A program made the position numbers and the translations under genes. A stretch of DNA of 64,000 nucleotides. It comes from Flectonema sp. DT1601. Taxonomy: Eukaryota > Euglenozoa > Diplonemea > Diplonemida > Diplonemidae. The stretch is from NCBI GenBank assembly GCA_964019425.1, contig OZ025820.1, positions 682,001-746,000 on the forward strand. Direction: 5' to 3'. The notes beneath the pieces were generated by a model that searched no databases, had not been told where the DNA came from, and saw only the letters and a list, made by a program, of their open reading frames with translations. This document shows positions 29,389 to 41,100 of this stretch, in pieces; position 1 is the first letter of the stretch; the number at the start of each line of letters is the position of its first letter.

Positions 29389-30865
29389 ATGCAAGTGAGA
29401 CGACATGCGTCCAGTGCCGTAAGATGTGGAGCATCAGCATCACAAAGAAGGACGCAGGTTGAGCATCGATTACAATATGAAAGTGATCCTACGATTGTTC
29501 GCCCTGCTGCTAGGGATGGAATGAGCCATCTCTCGTCTGCAAGAATGGCTGCAGTCGAACCAAACGTCTTCGCAGAGTTCACAGATTTAGCAGTGAAGCA
29601 TAATGCTATAAATTTAGGAGCCGGATTCCCAAATTGGAAAATACCTGATTTCGTAAAACAAGCAGCAATCAGTGCGATAGAAAATGATCACAATCAATAT
29701 ACAAGACCAGCAGGTCATCCGTTACTTACTCAAGTGTTGTCAGATTATTACTCGGATAGATTTAATCGTAAGATATGCCGTGATACAGAAGTAGCTGTTG
29801 TTGGTGGTGCCACTAACGCAATCTTCTCAGCAGTCGTAGCTCTTGTTGATCCTGGTGACGAAGTCGTCTGTATCGAACCATATTTCGATGCTCCAAAAAT
29901 CGCAACAGATTTAATGGGAGCCAAAACAATTGGAGTCCCTCTGAGAGCTGATTGGGCGAAAACTTCCGCTGATTGGTTTCTCAATCTCAGTGAACTGGAA
30001 GCTGTACTTTCTGACAAAACAAAACTATTAGTTCTGAACACTCCACATAATCCAACAGGAAAAGTGTTTAGCGATGAAGAACTTAGAGGAATCTGTGAAT
30101 TAGTTAAGAAGTACCCTCGTTTAATAGTTCTTAGTGATGAAGTTTATGAGAATATGGTTTTCGATGGGATTCACAGTCGTATTGCTGCTCTTGATGGAAT
30201 GTGGGATAAGTGTCTGAGCATTTATAGTGCAGGAAAGTCGTTCAGTGCAACTGGTTGGCGTGTTGGTTATGTTTTCGGTCCGGCTCCGCTTATCACACCG
30301 TTAGTGAGAGTTCATCAGGCATCTAACTTTTGTACTCCAACAACCCTTCAGGTTGCTACAGCAACCGCCTTTCAATATGCTGAAGAACATAATTACTTCG
30401 ATAAACTTGCTCAAACACTAAAAGCTAAGCGTGATAAACTGGCTAATCTCCTCCGACTCTCAAACTTAGAACCGATCCTCCCTCAAGGAGGATACTTTAT
30501 GCTGTGTGATACTACCAAAATTCCTTTATCTCACCCCCATCCTCTTTGGGATGCTCCACAAGATCTTCCACTTCCTGAAAGACGTGATTTTGCAGTGTGC
30601 AAGATATTGACGGAAAAGGCAGGAGTATGTGTTTTAATCCATATTATGATATTATTATTCAAATTTTATATTTAGATAGTTACAATTAGATATTAAATAA
30701 ACACAAAAACAGGTAACTGCTATTCCGGCATCAGCATTCTATGCACCAGAACATCGACACATTACTGATTCACTCGCAAGATTCTGTTTCTGTAAAACAG
30801 ACGAAACCCTTGAAGCTGCGTACCAAAGAATTGTAAGATCTGGTTTAGGTGGGCAGTGGGTCTAA
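29389..30865 (+). CDS. Class I/II PLP aminotransferase, kynurenine/glutamine transaminase-like (2 exons)
   Basis: Spliced model 29389-30624 and 30713-30865 across an 88-nt intron (GTATGT to AACAG, phase 0), 462 residues. A basic, Ser/Ala/Arg-rich N-terminus of about 45 residues (MQVRRHASSAVR) looks like a mitochondrial presequence. The core has LGAGFPNW, YTRPAGHPLL, NTPHNPTGKVF, SDEVYENMVF and SIYSAGKSFSATGWRVGY with the PLP lysine at about residue 283; the last exon gives AIPASAFY and the RFCF strand. These features match kynurenine-oxoglutarate transaminase/cysteine-S-conjugate beta-lyase and bacterial methionine aminotransferase. Likely role: amino-acid to keto-acid transamination in mitochondria; the exact substrate is not shown. 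TTTTTTTTCAG lies 23 nt upstream of the start. Confidence 0.9.
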
Positions 30866-31088
30866 TAACGTATCTATTCTGCTGTGGTAAATTGTGTAAT
30901 AAAAATTAACCTGTTCTTGGAGAGGTGAATATTATAGGGTGTTTCCTTTTCTTACCCTCCGAGAGTGTAATATTCTTGGAAAAAAAAAACAAAGAAAAGT
31001 AAAAGAACTGTACTGGCATGTGGTTTCTTCCCGGCATCTAAAAAAAAAAAAAAAATGAATAAATATAGAAGGAAAATTTCCCAAAGAT

Positions 31089-31127
<39 letters not shown>

Positions 31128-31533
31128 TTTTAAATGTACTCGTAACATGATGAAAAAAAAAAAAAAAAAAATGGCGCGCTCGACAACGAAAAAAATAAAT
31201 AAATCAAATAAATAAATAAAATGAATAACATTTATTGACACATTAGCATAGAAGGAGAGTTACCACTGTGTACTTCATTTGTATTGCGCCTTATTAGGTG
31301 CCATCAGAACCATTCATGTACCAACATATTCGACAGACCGGTTTCAATATTTTTGTCTGCAATTCAAAAGCTACCTTTTAGAACAAAATTAACATTGGCA
31401 GCACACTTATCTTTACAAAGAGATGAGGTTTTCGTGCGCTGACTGAAAAAACCTTCGTTCTAATCTTGCTACAAGCTATTGCAGTGCAGGCTGCTGTCCT
31501 CGAAACCTCTTTAGATATGCATTTTCCTTGCTA

Positions 31534-31564
<31 letters not shown>

Positions 31565-31751
31565 CGTGCAATCTTGCTTAGGGTAACAGCACAACCGATT
31601 ACGGTTCAGTGTTGTTCCTATTAAGCAATTGCCTCCCTAACGATTGTAGAGCTGAGCTGAGGGTTACTAATTAGAATATTGTTGTGTTAAAAAAAAAAAT
31701 TTTTTTTTTCTCAAGGTTTTTTGAAAAAAAAAAAAAAAAAAAAAAAAACAA
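30866..31751. other. Spacer with very long A-runs
   Basis: No gene. Contains A-runs at about 31093-31125 and 31539-31564, an AAAT microsatellite at about 31194-31221, and a long A-run immediately before the next ATG. Confidence 0.5.
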
Positions 31752-33674
31752 ATGGAGTTAATGCAGTGGAGAAAAGCAATTCAAAGCACTCGACTTGCAA
31801 CAGAAAGAAATCTCAACGGAAGTATAGTCGGAGGGGGTGGGATGGACATTGGAACTCCACTAGGAAGCTATTCGGTTAGAGAAGAATACAGCGGAAGAGG
31901 AAGCCGTACAGCTGTTGATCAAGACGTGATAATTGACAGTACCCTAGCTTATAGACTTGACAGCTGTATCACTCACATAACAACTTTACAAAAAGACTTT
32001 GATACCTATAGATGCATTCGAGACAGAGACACAGCTAAACAGATCGCCTCATTAGAAGACTTCGAGCATCATCTCAAAGGAGAAGCACAACAATTAGAAC
32101 ATGAGATGAGGGAAAAATGTTCTCGACTAGAGTTGCAAATATTGGAATCACAGGCAAAGGCAATGAAAAGTCAACAACCTCACCAACACGAACTCGTTAC
32201 GAAATCTGAATTTGATAAAATGCAAACTCGACTAACTACTATGGAAGACTTTGTTAGAAGATTTTCAATAGAACCTCCCCTAAAGCATGCAAACATCGTT
32301 CAAATGGTGTATGATGAAGTCGATGGTCGTCTTGAAGACATTAAACAAGAAACCGCATCGGTAGCTAGAAGGAGTTCATCTCAAGAAATAAAATGTAAAT
32401 TGGAATTTATTACTAACAATCTAGATGAACAAATAAAATCAATTGTCACCTCCGTAAAGAGTGAAACTGAAGCAAGTCTAACACAGTTTAAAACTCAACA
32501 AAATCGTATTGTCGATTCAGCCATTCAAACAGCTGTAGCAGCAGTATCTCAATTAAAAAGTGGAGTCGATTCGCTATTATTATGGAAAGACATTACTGTC
32601 AGCAGACTAAATGACTTAGATCATGATAAGGCGACTCAATTCATCAAACTATCACAGGAATTTCATACTGTTATGGACAATAGTAAAATCATATTAGAAA
32701 AACAACTAAGCACTGCGGAAGATCGTATCACATCAGCTGTTGAATCGCAGATGGAACAGATGATTACATCACAAAATATTAAATTAGAGCAAACTGTTAA
32801 ACAAATATCATCATTAGCAACGTCGTTTCAGTGTCAACAAGATAACTTGTCATGTTCTCAAGAGAAACAAGAAATATCAGCGAATGATTTGGATAATCAA
32901 ATGAAAGTAATTCAAAGTTCGATCAATACGGAGATAGGAGTTCTTAAAAAACAATTATCTCAACTCCAACAACACCAACCTGGAATTGGTCATCTCGGAA
33001 CAGAATCACAAATAAACAACTTGAAGATAGAACAGGATAGTGACAGGGCTCACTTTCAAGAAGAAGGCATAAGAACAAAACAAATGATTCATATGATGGA
33101 AAAGTCATTGGCAGAAGCTCTACTTACAGTCAGATCAGACCTTGACGACGTTATTAAAAAAAATAAAATAAACACAATAACTAGGCCACCTCTTCCAACA
33201 ACACACAGTAGAGGTGATGAATCAGATCATGGATGGTCTTCGGGTTATGATACTCATGATCCTCCGTCTTCTCATGAAAGAGAATTGGTAAGCATAGCTG
33301 ATGTACTACGAGCTAAGCATACTTTAGATAATGTAAATATAATTCCTTCTCGTGATTTCCCTCCACAATTGAATTTCTCACTTGGAAGTACTCCAGTAGA
33401 TGGTCCTCAACCATCACCTTTAGTGAGTCCGTCACTTGTAGCAACTCGTAATGTTATCCAACAATTTAATGCAATCCGTGAAGAATGCCAATTACCATCA
33501 ACATTTCAACTATCACCTTCAAGTTCAAGTTGCTCTTCAACTGATGAGTCATCATCATCGACATTAACACCCGCTCATTCTGCCATCTCAAGTCCCGATA
33601 TGACGTCAGCTCCAACTTCTTTTGAGCCAACTTCAACATTTCTTGATTCTATTGACCAGTCGTCTATAACGTGA
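31752..33674 (+). CDS. Coiled-coil protein with Ser/Pro-rich tail, unrecognised
   Basis: Open frame of 640 residues. After a Gly-rich N-terminus (IVGGGGMDIGTPLGSY) a helical heptad-like region extends from about residue 60 to 480, Gln/Glu/Lys/Ser rich, with many predicted coiled-coil segments. The last 150 residues are Ser/Thr/Pro rich (SSSSCSSTDESSSS) and likely disordered. A possible second exon exists: GTGAGT at 33671 and TTCACAG ending at 33796 would replace the stop with a 14-codon extension (LRICGFVEVKSLS) ending at 33839; both splice sites are good and the frame fits, so the true end may be there. The start follows a T-run plus CTCAAG and a long A-run. No family recognised; it could be a cytoskeletal or basal-body component, but that is only a guess from composition. 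Confidence 0.7.
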   Translation: MELMQWRKAIQSTRLATERNLNGSIVGGGGMDIGTPLGSYSVREEYSGRGSRTAVDQDVIIDSTLAYRLDSCITHITTLQKDFDTYRCIRDRDTAKQIASLEDFEHHLKGEAQQLEHEMREKCSRLELQILESQAKAMKSQQPHQHELVTKSEFDKMQTRLTTMEDFVRRFSIEPPLKHANIVQMVYDEVDGRLEDIKQETASVARRSSSQEIKCKLEFITNNLDEQIKSIVTSVKSETEASLTQFKTQQNRIVDSAIQTAVAAVSQLKSGVDSLLLWKDITVSRLNDLDHDKATQFIKLSQEFHTVMDNSKIILEKQLSTAEDRITSAVESQMEQMITSQNIKLEQTVKQISSLATSFQCQQDNLSCSQEKQEISANDLDNQMKVIQSSINTEIGVLKKQLSQLQQHQPGIGHLGTESQINNLKIEQDSDRAHFQEEGIRTKQMIHMMEKSLAEALLTVRSDLDDVIKKNKINTITRPPLPTTHSRGDESDHGWSSGYDTHDPPSSHERELVSIADVLRAKHTLDNVNIIPSRDFPPQLNFSLGSTPVDGPQPSPLVSPSLVATRNVIQQFNAIREECQLPSTFQLSPSSSSCSSTDESSSSTLTPAHSAISSPDMTSAPTSFEPTSTFLDSIDQSSIT

Positions 33675-34089
33675 GTAATTTAAATTAGTCCTTTTTTTTT
33701 TTTTTTTTTTCTTTCGTAGATTTATTTAATTTGTTAAGATGCCCTCTCCCATAATATTTTCCCCTTTTTTTGCCAAACCCTCACTGCCATTCACAGGCTT
33801 CGTATCTGTGGCTTTGTGGAGGTAAAGAGTTTGTCGTAACACATTACTAATTTAATACTCTTATTGTTGCATAATATTACTACTTAAACTTATCCGTGCA
33901 TAGAATTTGCAAACTAATTTCAATTTCTTTCTGTTTGACAATCTAATAGTTCTTTTCTTCTCTTACCTCAGCTGATGATGAGACGGACGTTCACTCATTT
34001 TGTTTTGAAAAAGAATCATATTCTGATGATTCAATCTGGTTTTATGTACACTTCAAAAAAAAAAAAAAGAAAATCAACAGAAGCACAAA

Positions 34090-36081
34090 ATGATAACGGG
34101 CTTACTATTAACTATAGGATTATCAGTTACTAGTACAGTATATTACAGCGCTAACAGAGTAGAAGGAAGTACTAAACCTTGGCAAGATGAATACGTTAGG
34201 CTAAACCTACCAGAATGGTGTCGAGAGTTGGACATTAAATTTGAAACGATAGATGACTGTCACATAAATGCTACGAAAGTATGGATTGCGCAAGGGATAA
34301 TGCCAACACCGGATTCGTTGAATAAATACAATGAAATTTCACTTCAAGAAACCCACACAAGTATAACAATAAAGCCAACTGGAGAACAAGACCACTACGT
34401 ATACATAGCCCAACCTGGTTCTACAAGTAAAAAGGTTTGTGGTATCGCTTTGGAAGCCACTTTTCGCACCTTAGATGACACTTCTGGATACTTGTTAGAA
34501 GGTGGCGGAACTTTCAAAATTCCAGAAACAGCTAACACAAGTACATCGATAGTGAAATGGTCACCCTCTGCTGATGGTGTGACAGCTTCGTTTTCATTAT
34601 CTGGAAAGGGAAATCTGTCTCTCGGATCGAATGAGAATAGTTGTGAGAGTTGCAACATTCAACTACCTTATGCCGTCGCTTCAAAAGAAACAATAGAAAT
34701 ATTTATTACAGCCACGTCTTTCAGTGACATTTCATTGTTAGTCACTGAGTCTCCCCTACCATCATTTAGTAAAGTGATGATCTCTGACAGTCAAATATCT
34801 GTTATGCAGAAACAAGAACGGCAATCAGAATCCGGTTCCGTTTATATTAAAAGGGGATTGGATTTTAGTGAGAGACAATCAACCCTGTTACAGCCATTGA
34901 AACAGATGGCACCTGGTCCTTTTGGAACTGCTTATGAGACAGTAGCACAGTTTACTAACACGACAACTTCCATAACAATCTTGACTGAAATTCCATTTAA
35001 TGAGATTGGTGGAATGTGGGAACTTCGAGTTAAAGAGGAAGGAAAGACATCAGAACTATTACAACATGTTCTTATTGAGGTTTACACGACACATTCATCT
35101 AACCTTCCACTCATAGTGACTAACAAGACTATGACGTTGTTGAAGTATCCTGAGGGTGGAACTTATCATATATTGTTAAAGAATCAAAACCCATTAAAAC
35201 ATAATACATTCATAGTTTCACTTACTGACAGACTTAATTATAATTGTGATCCAGAATGCTCTGGTAGAGGTTCATGTTTTACTGATATAGCTAACGGTGG
35301 CTTATCAACGGCTCTTTGTGCTTGCAACAGACCGTATGATGGTTGGAACTGTAGGGACTACCTTCATGGATCAGAGTTTCCTCTTCGATTCTGGGCTCTG
35401 ACTCTATCAAACTTAGCGTTTATTCCTGTTATCATTATATCATTTAAGCTGGGAAGACTCACAGAATGCAGCGTTTATTTGGGTAACATGGTTGCGAGTG
35501 CTCTCTACCATGCTTGCGATGAGAATGTTGCTCATATGTGTTTTCTGTCTTATGATACAATGCAGTTTTGGGACTTCTTTTTATCATTTGGCAGTTTATG
35601 GTTCACAATGATATTAATGTCTCGTGTTGAGGAGTACTACACTGAACTTCGTAGTGTGTTACACGTTCAAGGTATGGTGGGTCTTGCGATGGGTGCCCTA
35701 ATTGATAGAACATCCGTTTGGTCAATATTAACACCCCTGGGAGTTGCTGCTGTTGTTATATTAATTATGTGGATTCGACATCATTATAATTTATATGATA
35801 CGTCGAAATCTTTAATTTCTGATATCCTACTTGAGAATCCGTTTTTTCGATGGAAATTCTTCTTCCCGGGATGTCTTCTCGCCCTTCTTGGATTCCTCGA
35901 TACTCAAATTCTCGAGACGGATGACAACTACCCAATCACACATTCAGTATGGCATGTCCTTATAGCATTGTCGCCTGCGTTCTTGATACTGTCTCCAGTT
36001 GATTCCCGTGTTGAAAGAAAAAAAGATACGGTTGAACATATTGATCTACTAAACGATGACATGCTTAGTGATGGATGGTAG
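34090..36081 (+). CDS. PGAP6/TMEM8-like membrane protein (CREST superfamily)
   Basis: Single exon, 663 residues. An N-terminal signal peptide (about residues 1-20) is followed by a luminal or extracellular beta-rich region to about 380. A Cys-rich EGF-like motif (CDPECSGRGSCF to CACNRPYDGWNC, about 386-418) precedes seven predicted membrane helices from about 437 to 640. The TM region carries the family signature: FWALTLSNLAFIPV, SALYHACDEN, then SYDTMQFWDFFLSF. These His and Asp residues match the catalytic-type positions of CREST hydrolases; PGAP6 is a GPI-specific phospholipase A2 at the cell surface and TMEM8C (myomaker) is a fusogen. Here the long ectodomain plus EGF favours the PGAP6/TMEM8A-B type, acting on GPI-anchored proteins. 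The start follows CTTACCTCAG and a poly(A) run. Confidence 0.85.
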   Translation: MITGLLLTIGLSVTSTVYYSANRVEGSTKPWQDEYVRLNLPEWCRELDIKFETIDDCHINATKVWIAQGIMPTPDSLNKYNEISLQETHTSITIKPTGEQDHYVYIAQPGSTSKKVCGIALEATFRTLDDTSGYLLEGGGTFKIPETANTSTSIVKWSPSADGVTASFSLSGKGNLSLGSNENSCESCNIQLPYAVASKETIEIFITATSFSDISLLVTESPLPSFSKVMISDSQISVMQKQERQSESGSVYIKRGLDFSERQSTLLQPLKQMAPGPFGTAYETVAQFTNTTTSITILTEIPFNEIGGMWELRVKEEGKTSELLQHVLIEVYTTHSSNLPLIVTNKTMTLLKYPEGGTYHILLKNQNPLKHNTFIVSLTDRLNYNCDPECSGRGSCFTDIANGGLSTALCACNRPYDGWNCRDYLHGSEFPLRFWALTLSNLAFIPVIIISFKLGRLTECSVYLGNMVASALYHACDENVAHMCFLSYDTMQFWDFFLSFGSLWFTMILMSRVEEYYTELRSVLHVQGMVGLAMGALIDRTSVWSILTPLGVAAVVILIMWIRHHYNLYDTSKSLISDILLENPFFRWKFFFPGCLLALLGFLDTQILETDDNYPITHSVWHVLIALSPAFLILSPVDSRVERKKDTVEHIDLLNDDMLSDGW

Positions 36082-36907
36082 TAAATAATAATGTCGATTG
36101 TTCTCCATGTTCATCTCAAACTGATAGTACGTGGTCCCCGAATTACCAGATTTGACAACGTCTTCTGGTTACAATAAGATAAAAAAAAAAAAAAGATTTT
36201 CCCCTTTTTTATGTTTTCTTTTTTCTAAACGTACCTTTACTTTTGATTAACAACTACAAAGTTTTTTTTTTTCCAGTCAAGTACGTTTTCAATAAGACAG
36301 CTGCAACTCAATTTTCAACAATGTAATACGTCACTAAGGTTTTTGAACACTTTACTATTGATGTTTTATGTTGTTATATTTATTCGTACAATAAAGATTG
36401 CAGTCTCTGTGTATATGATTGCTTTCTTTTATTGTTTCACTCAACATTTATGTTTCTATTCATCAACACACAACCACATACGATGACACCGTGTAAGTTA
36501 TTTATCCGAATTTTTTTTTTTTTTTTTTCCATAAGTGGGGGGGGGAAAAAAAAAAAAAAAAAAAAAAAAGTACGTGTCACAGTTGCTTATGATAAAAATA
36601 ATATCATTTTTTTCCCCCCCCCTATTTTTTTTTTCTTTTAAACAAGATCTGATAGATTTCACTGTTTAATAATACTGTTAGTTTGCCCCCAGCAAACGTT
36701 TGCATAAAACAAACAAACAAACAAAAAAAAAAAAACAGCTGAATAACGTTCTTTTGATTTGACGTACTTTTTTATAACAAACACACGTTCTAACTTAAAA
36801 AAAAAAAGGTGCCGATTCTTGTATTCAATTTAATTGTTTTTTGTCAATTTGACTTAAGAAGCCTTGCAAGATCCTCCATTTTTACTCGATTTTTTCTTTT
36901 TTTAATG

Positions 36908-37147
36908 CATAACACTGCAATAAAGATATTTTACAGTGTTATTGCTTTTGTGTTTTTTCTGGTGTTGATTATTGTGTATAGATCCTCTTCTTTTAGAGAC
37001 GCAATGCTTAAAAATTAAGGTACTTGTAACTTCGTACCTGAATCCTGTGCTGTAATTATTTTCAATCCTCTCCTTAATTTATGATTGCAACACGGGGTCT
37101 TTTATTCGTTGATCTGTTGAGGATAACTTACTATTGAGTTTGTCTAA
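36908..37147 (+). repeat. Duplicated spacer block, copy 1
   Basis: Matches 37767-38032 over most of its length, with the clearest stretch CTTCGTACCTGAATCCTGTG, then CTGTAATTNTTTTCAATC, CTCTCCTTAATTTATGATTG and CTGTTGAGGATA. This copy has about 25 nt more after ATGATTGCAA than the other. Direct orientation, about 0.9 kb apart, with structured repeat copy C between them. Confidence 0.8.
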
Positions 37148-37464
37148 CAAATAAAAATCTTAACTTATGACGATGTCTTCTTATCAAGGTCTGCTGGTTC
37201 GAATCAAAAAAAAAAAAAAAAAAAAGCAGGCTGCCAATCGAGAATTAATCGTCGATGTTCAACGTGTGTTCGTATTGTTATTCATTTATTAAATTACTTG
37301 TATTGTTTTTATCATTGCCTTGTCTTTTTATTTTTTCTTTCTGCAAGCTAATTCACGGAAACGGATTTGTGTCCTCTGTTGCTGTGAGTCACCCTCCTAG
37401 GGCACTCATAATATGCAGTAACTTTGGATTAAATTACTAGCTGATCTATAAGAAACTCGTAAAC

Positions 37465-37672
37465 TTGTAGGACAGGCCTGACACCGCAGTGTCTCCCCTT
37501 ACTTTCTTCCCTGACGAGGGCTGGGTAAGGAGAATGGTCCGAAGAAATCTTTTTTTAATTTTAGCCCTAACTCAGTCATTATTTGTTTGTTATCCTACGA
37601 ATTTTAGATTTGATTTGATTTGATTTGATTTGATTTTTTTTTTTTTTTTTTTGATTGGCTGATAACTATTAA
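37465..37672 (+). repeat. Structured dispersed repeat, copy C
   Basis: Starts TTGTAGGACAGGCCTGACAC and shares about 100 bp with copies A and B, including CCGCAGTGTC and TGGTCCGAAGAAA, and the GGCTGATAACTATT end. It carries an inserted GATTT microsatellite plus a T-run. The inner stem is weaker here (CTTC against GACG) and the outer stem has a mismatch, so this copy is more decayed. Confidence 0.75.
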
Positions 37673-37766
37673 GGCCTGAACTACGTATTCCACACATGTT
37701 TTATGGAACAGCAGAACAATTGTTTTTTTTTTTTTTTTTTTTTTTTTAAGTTTAATGCACCTATAT

Positions 37767-38032
37767 CATAACAATGATTCATATTCTAACTAAAAAGATA
37801 TTTGCAGTGTTCTTGCTTTGTTCTGTTTTTTTCTTTTTTTATTTATTGTTGAGAGATTCCTTTGAAATAGGTGTTGATTACTGCGTAAGATCCTCCTCTT
37901 TTAAGGCGAATGCTTAAAAATTAGATACTGATAACTTCGTACCTGAATCCTGTGCTGTAATTCTTTTCAATCCTCTCCTTAATTTATGATTGCAAGCTGT
38001 TGAGGATATCTTACTGTCAAGTCTGTCTGGCA
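37767..38032 (+). repeat. Duplicated spacer block, copy 2
   Basis: Second member of the pair with 36908-37147. It shares GTGTTGATTA, AGATCCTC, ATGCTTAAAAATTA and the CTTCGTACCTGAATCC block. It lies directly upstream of the pseudo-GTPase gene and may overlap its untranslated leader. Confidence 0.8.
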
Positions 38033-38136
38033 TATCTTAACTTATATGAGTGAGATTTGTTTAGGGAATGTTATCGAATGTATATTCCTGTTTCCCATTA
38101 TCATTACCTCACCTACAGTTGGAGTGTTAGAGGAAT

Positions 38137-41100
38137 ATGAACGATGCGGCCATTCTATTATTTATAATATGCCTGTCGTTGTTGGGATTCGTATTGACTG
38201 AAACAACTCATCACAGTGACGATGTTGTGCTGAAACCAAACGAATTAAAACCGACAGGTCAGGAAGGGAGGTTGTTTGAGGAAGAGCTCCACACAGAAGA
38301 AAAGCGAATTACTGAAGAGGAAAGATTATCCCAAGAAAAAGTCAAAGAAGAACGTCTTGAAGCAGAAAGACTTGCAGAAGAGGCCAGACTTATTGAAGGA
38401 GAGCCGATTGCCGAAGTAGAAAGGCTGACCGCCGAAAAGGCCGAAGAAGAGCGACTTGCTGAGGAAGAAGGGTTGGCTGCCGAAAAGGTTGCTGAAGAAG
38501 AAAGGTTGGCCGCCGAAAAGGTTGCTGAAGAAGAAAGGTTGGCCGCCGAAAAGGTTGCTGAAAAAGAGCGACTTGCTGAAGAAGAAAGGTTAGCCGCCGA
38601 AAAGGCCGAAGAGGTGCGACTTGCCGAAGAAGAAAGGTTAGCCGCCGAAAAGGCTGAAGAAGAGCGACTTGCTGAAGAAGAAAGGTTAGCCGCTGAAAAA
38701 GCCGAAGAAGAGCGACTTGCTGAGGAGGAAAGGTTGGCCGCCGAGAAAGTTGCTGAAGAAGAAAGGTTGGCCGCCGAAAAGGTTGCTGAAGAAGAGCGAC
38801 TTGCCGAAGTAGAAAGACTGGCCGCCGAAAAGGCTGAAGAAGAGCGACTTGCTGAGGAAGAAAGGTTAGCTGCCGAAAAGGCCGAAGAAGAGCGACTTGC
38901 CGAAGAAGAAAAGCTGGCCGCCGAAAAAGCTGAAGAAGAGCGACTTGCTGAAGAAAAAAGGTTAGCTGCCGAAAAAGTCGAACACGAGCGACTTGCCGAA
39001 GTAGAAAGACTGGCCGCCGAAAAAGCTGAAGAAGAGCGACTTGCTGAGGAGGAAAGGTTAGCCGCCGAAAAGGCCGAAGAAGAGCGACTTGCCGAAGTAG
39101 AAAGACTGGCCGCCGAAAAAGCCGAAGAAGAGCGACTTGCTGAAGAAAAAAGGTTAGCTGCCGAAAAAGTCGAACACGAGCGACTTGCCGAAGTAGAAAG
39201 ACTGGCCGCCGAAAAAGCTGAAGAAGAGCGACTTGCTGAGGAAGAAAGGTTAGCCGCCGAAAAGGCCGAAGAAGAGCGACTTGCCGAAGTAGAAAGACTG
39301 GCCGCCGAAAAGGCCGAAGAAGAGCGACTTGCTGAGGAAGACAGATTGGCCGCTGAAAAAGTCGAAGAAGAACGACTTGCTGAAGAAGAAAAGCTGGCCG
39401 CCGAAAAGGCCGAAGACGAAAGGCTGGCTGCGGAAAAAGTTGAGGAAGAGCGACTTACTGAGGAAGAAAGGTTGGCCTCCACAAAAACCGAGGAAGAAGG
39501 GCTAGTTGCGGAAAAAGCTCAGGAAGAGCAGATTGCTGAAGTGGAAAAGCTAACTGAAAAAAAGGCCGAAGAGGAGCTACTTGCTGAAGAAAGACCGGCC
39601 GCCGAAAATACCGAAGAAGAATGTCTTACCAAAAAAGAGGGACTGGCTGTAGAAAAGACTGAGGAACTGCGTCTCGCAGAAGAGACGAAGCTGGCTGAGC
39701 TGCGAGCTGGAGAAAACGTCTCGGAGGAAGCAAATGACGTCATCATACCACCTGCCGAGGAGGTTGGGGAATATGTTACTGAAAAAGGTCTTATTGATCA
39801 TGAGCTCCAATTATCATCTTCGTCAGATACTAAGAAAGACTTAAGCCACTTACTTGGAACTCCATTCAAATTAATAAAAAGACGAGAGATTCATGACTTC
39901 GGATTACTTGAAACAGAATGGGTTCCTGACGACGATGGTCTTCAAATATTATCCGAAGTAGCTGACGAGCAGTTATTAGTCGTGGCTGGGGTTGGAGAAG
40001 GACGTTCAGGTACATCAACTTTGTTAAATACGATTGCGAAAATAGTATCTGAAAGCGAAGACGATTTACTAAACGGATTCTCAGTCTCAGAAAGCTCCAA
40101 TGAAAACAGTGATTCACCCAGCAGTGTAGGAGTTTGGGGAATGATTGTTGAATCACCTAGTGATTATAATCAAAGAATATTACTTTTAGATATCAGGTCA
40201 ATCTCATCATTCGGTAACGTTGCAGATGACGCGGGACTATTAGCAGCATTATATCCAATTATAAGTAACTTGATAGTTACTACGTGGGCTTCTGATTCTG
40301 TTCATGATACTCTTGATACGCTTTCAATGACTACCGCAATAGGTCAATCGATAATTGGATCTCATGTTGCTTCTATTGGAGCAGAACCAGTCCCTACTGT
40401 GTCTGGTATCAGTAAGAGAAACAGACTGTCTGGTGCACCTGCTTTGTTAAAAACAACAGATCTTTCACTAACTAATCTCCAATCATTGTCGGAAGGTTTT
40501 GATCAACCATCGTGTACTGTTGCACAAATGGGTGTCTCCATCCCTCTGGAAGGAGTCTTCGATCACTATCACCTTAATTCAATGTATAAAGAGGTTGACA
40601 TTGTTAATATTCCACCACCGTCATTAAACCATACTATATTGAGTGATTTATCGTTTTATGGTATTTCTGAACTGAATCCAGGATACTCTCAGGCGGTAAT
40701 GAACTTGTTAGATGAGATTATTTCTAAATTAAATTCTCGCAAGATCCCAACGTCTACTGGAAATGTCATCGCTTCAACAATCTCTCGAATAGTTAAAGAG
40801 ACTCGATTTTCAAAAGAACGATATCCGAAAGTTCCAAGAATTGTTGATGCTTATGTTGGATCTTCTACCCTTGAGTTCAAGACTCAAATTCTGACATGGG
40901 TAGAGAATATTATGTTTATTTGCTGTAAAAATGCTAGAAAGTGTTCCATTACAGACACCTCCATAGGACTTCCTCTCTCCGCAGATAATGACAATGTAAT
41001 TCAAACAGTCGTGTCTGGATCTGTGTTTGAGAAGGCTCTCTTTGGACATCCGCCTTCTTCTGTTGGGATTCACATCACGTTTGATAACATCGTAAAGATT

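Larger units (their letters stand above)
36082..38136. other. Repeat-rich spacer
   Basis: No supported gene. Contains a dispersed-repeat copy (36226-36330), a duplicated block (36908-37147 and 37767-38032), structured repeat copy C (37465-37672), a GATTT microsatellite near 37610-37636, and a GGTTCGAATC stretch at about 37196 that is not part of a tRNA. ACCTCACCTACAG ending at 38118 is a strong acceptor candidate for the next gene. Confidence 0.6.

Noticed and set aside
33970-34015. Hammerhead-like CTGATGA
   Set aside because: The required stem II and adjacent GAAA are not in place.
37170-37222. tRNA-like GGTTCGAATC
   Set aside because: It is followed by a poly(A) run rather than an acceptor stem; no D or anticodon arm found.
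38259-39482. 407-residue Ser/Ala-rich minus-strand frame
   Set aside because: Shadow of the charged repeat in the pseudo-GTPase gene.
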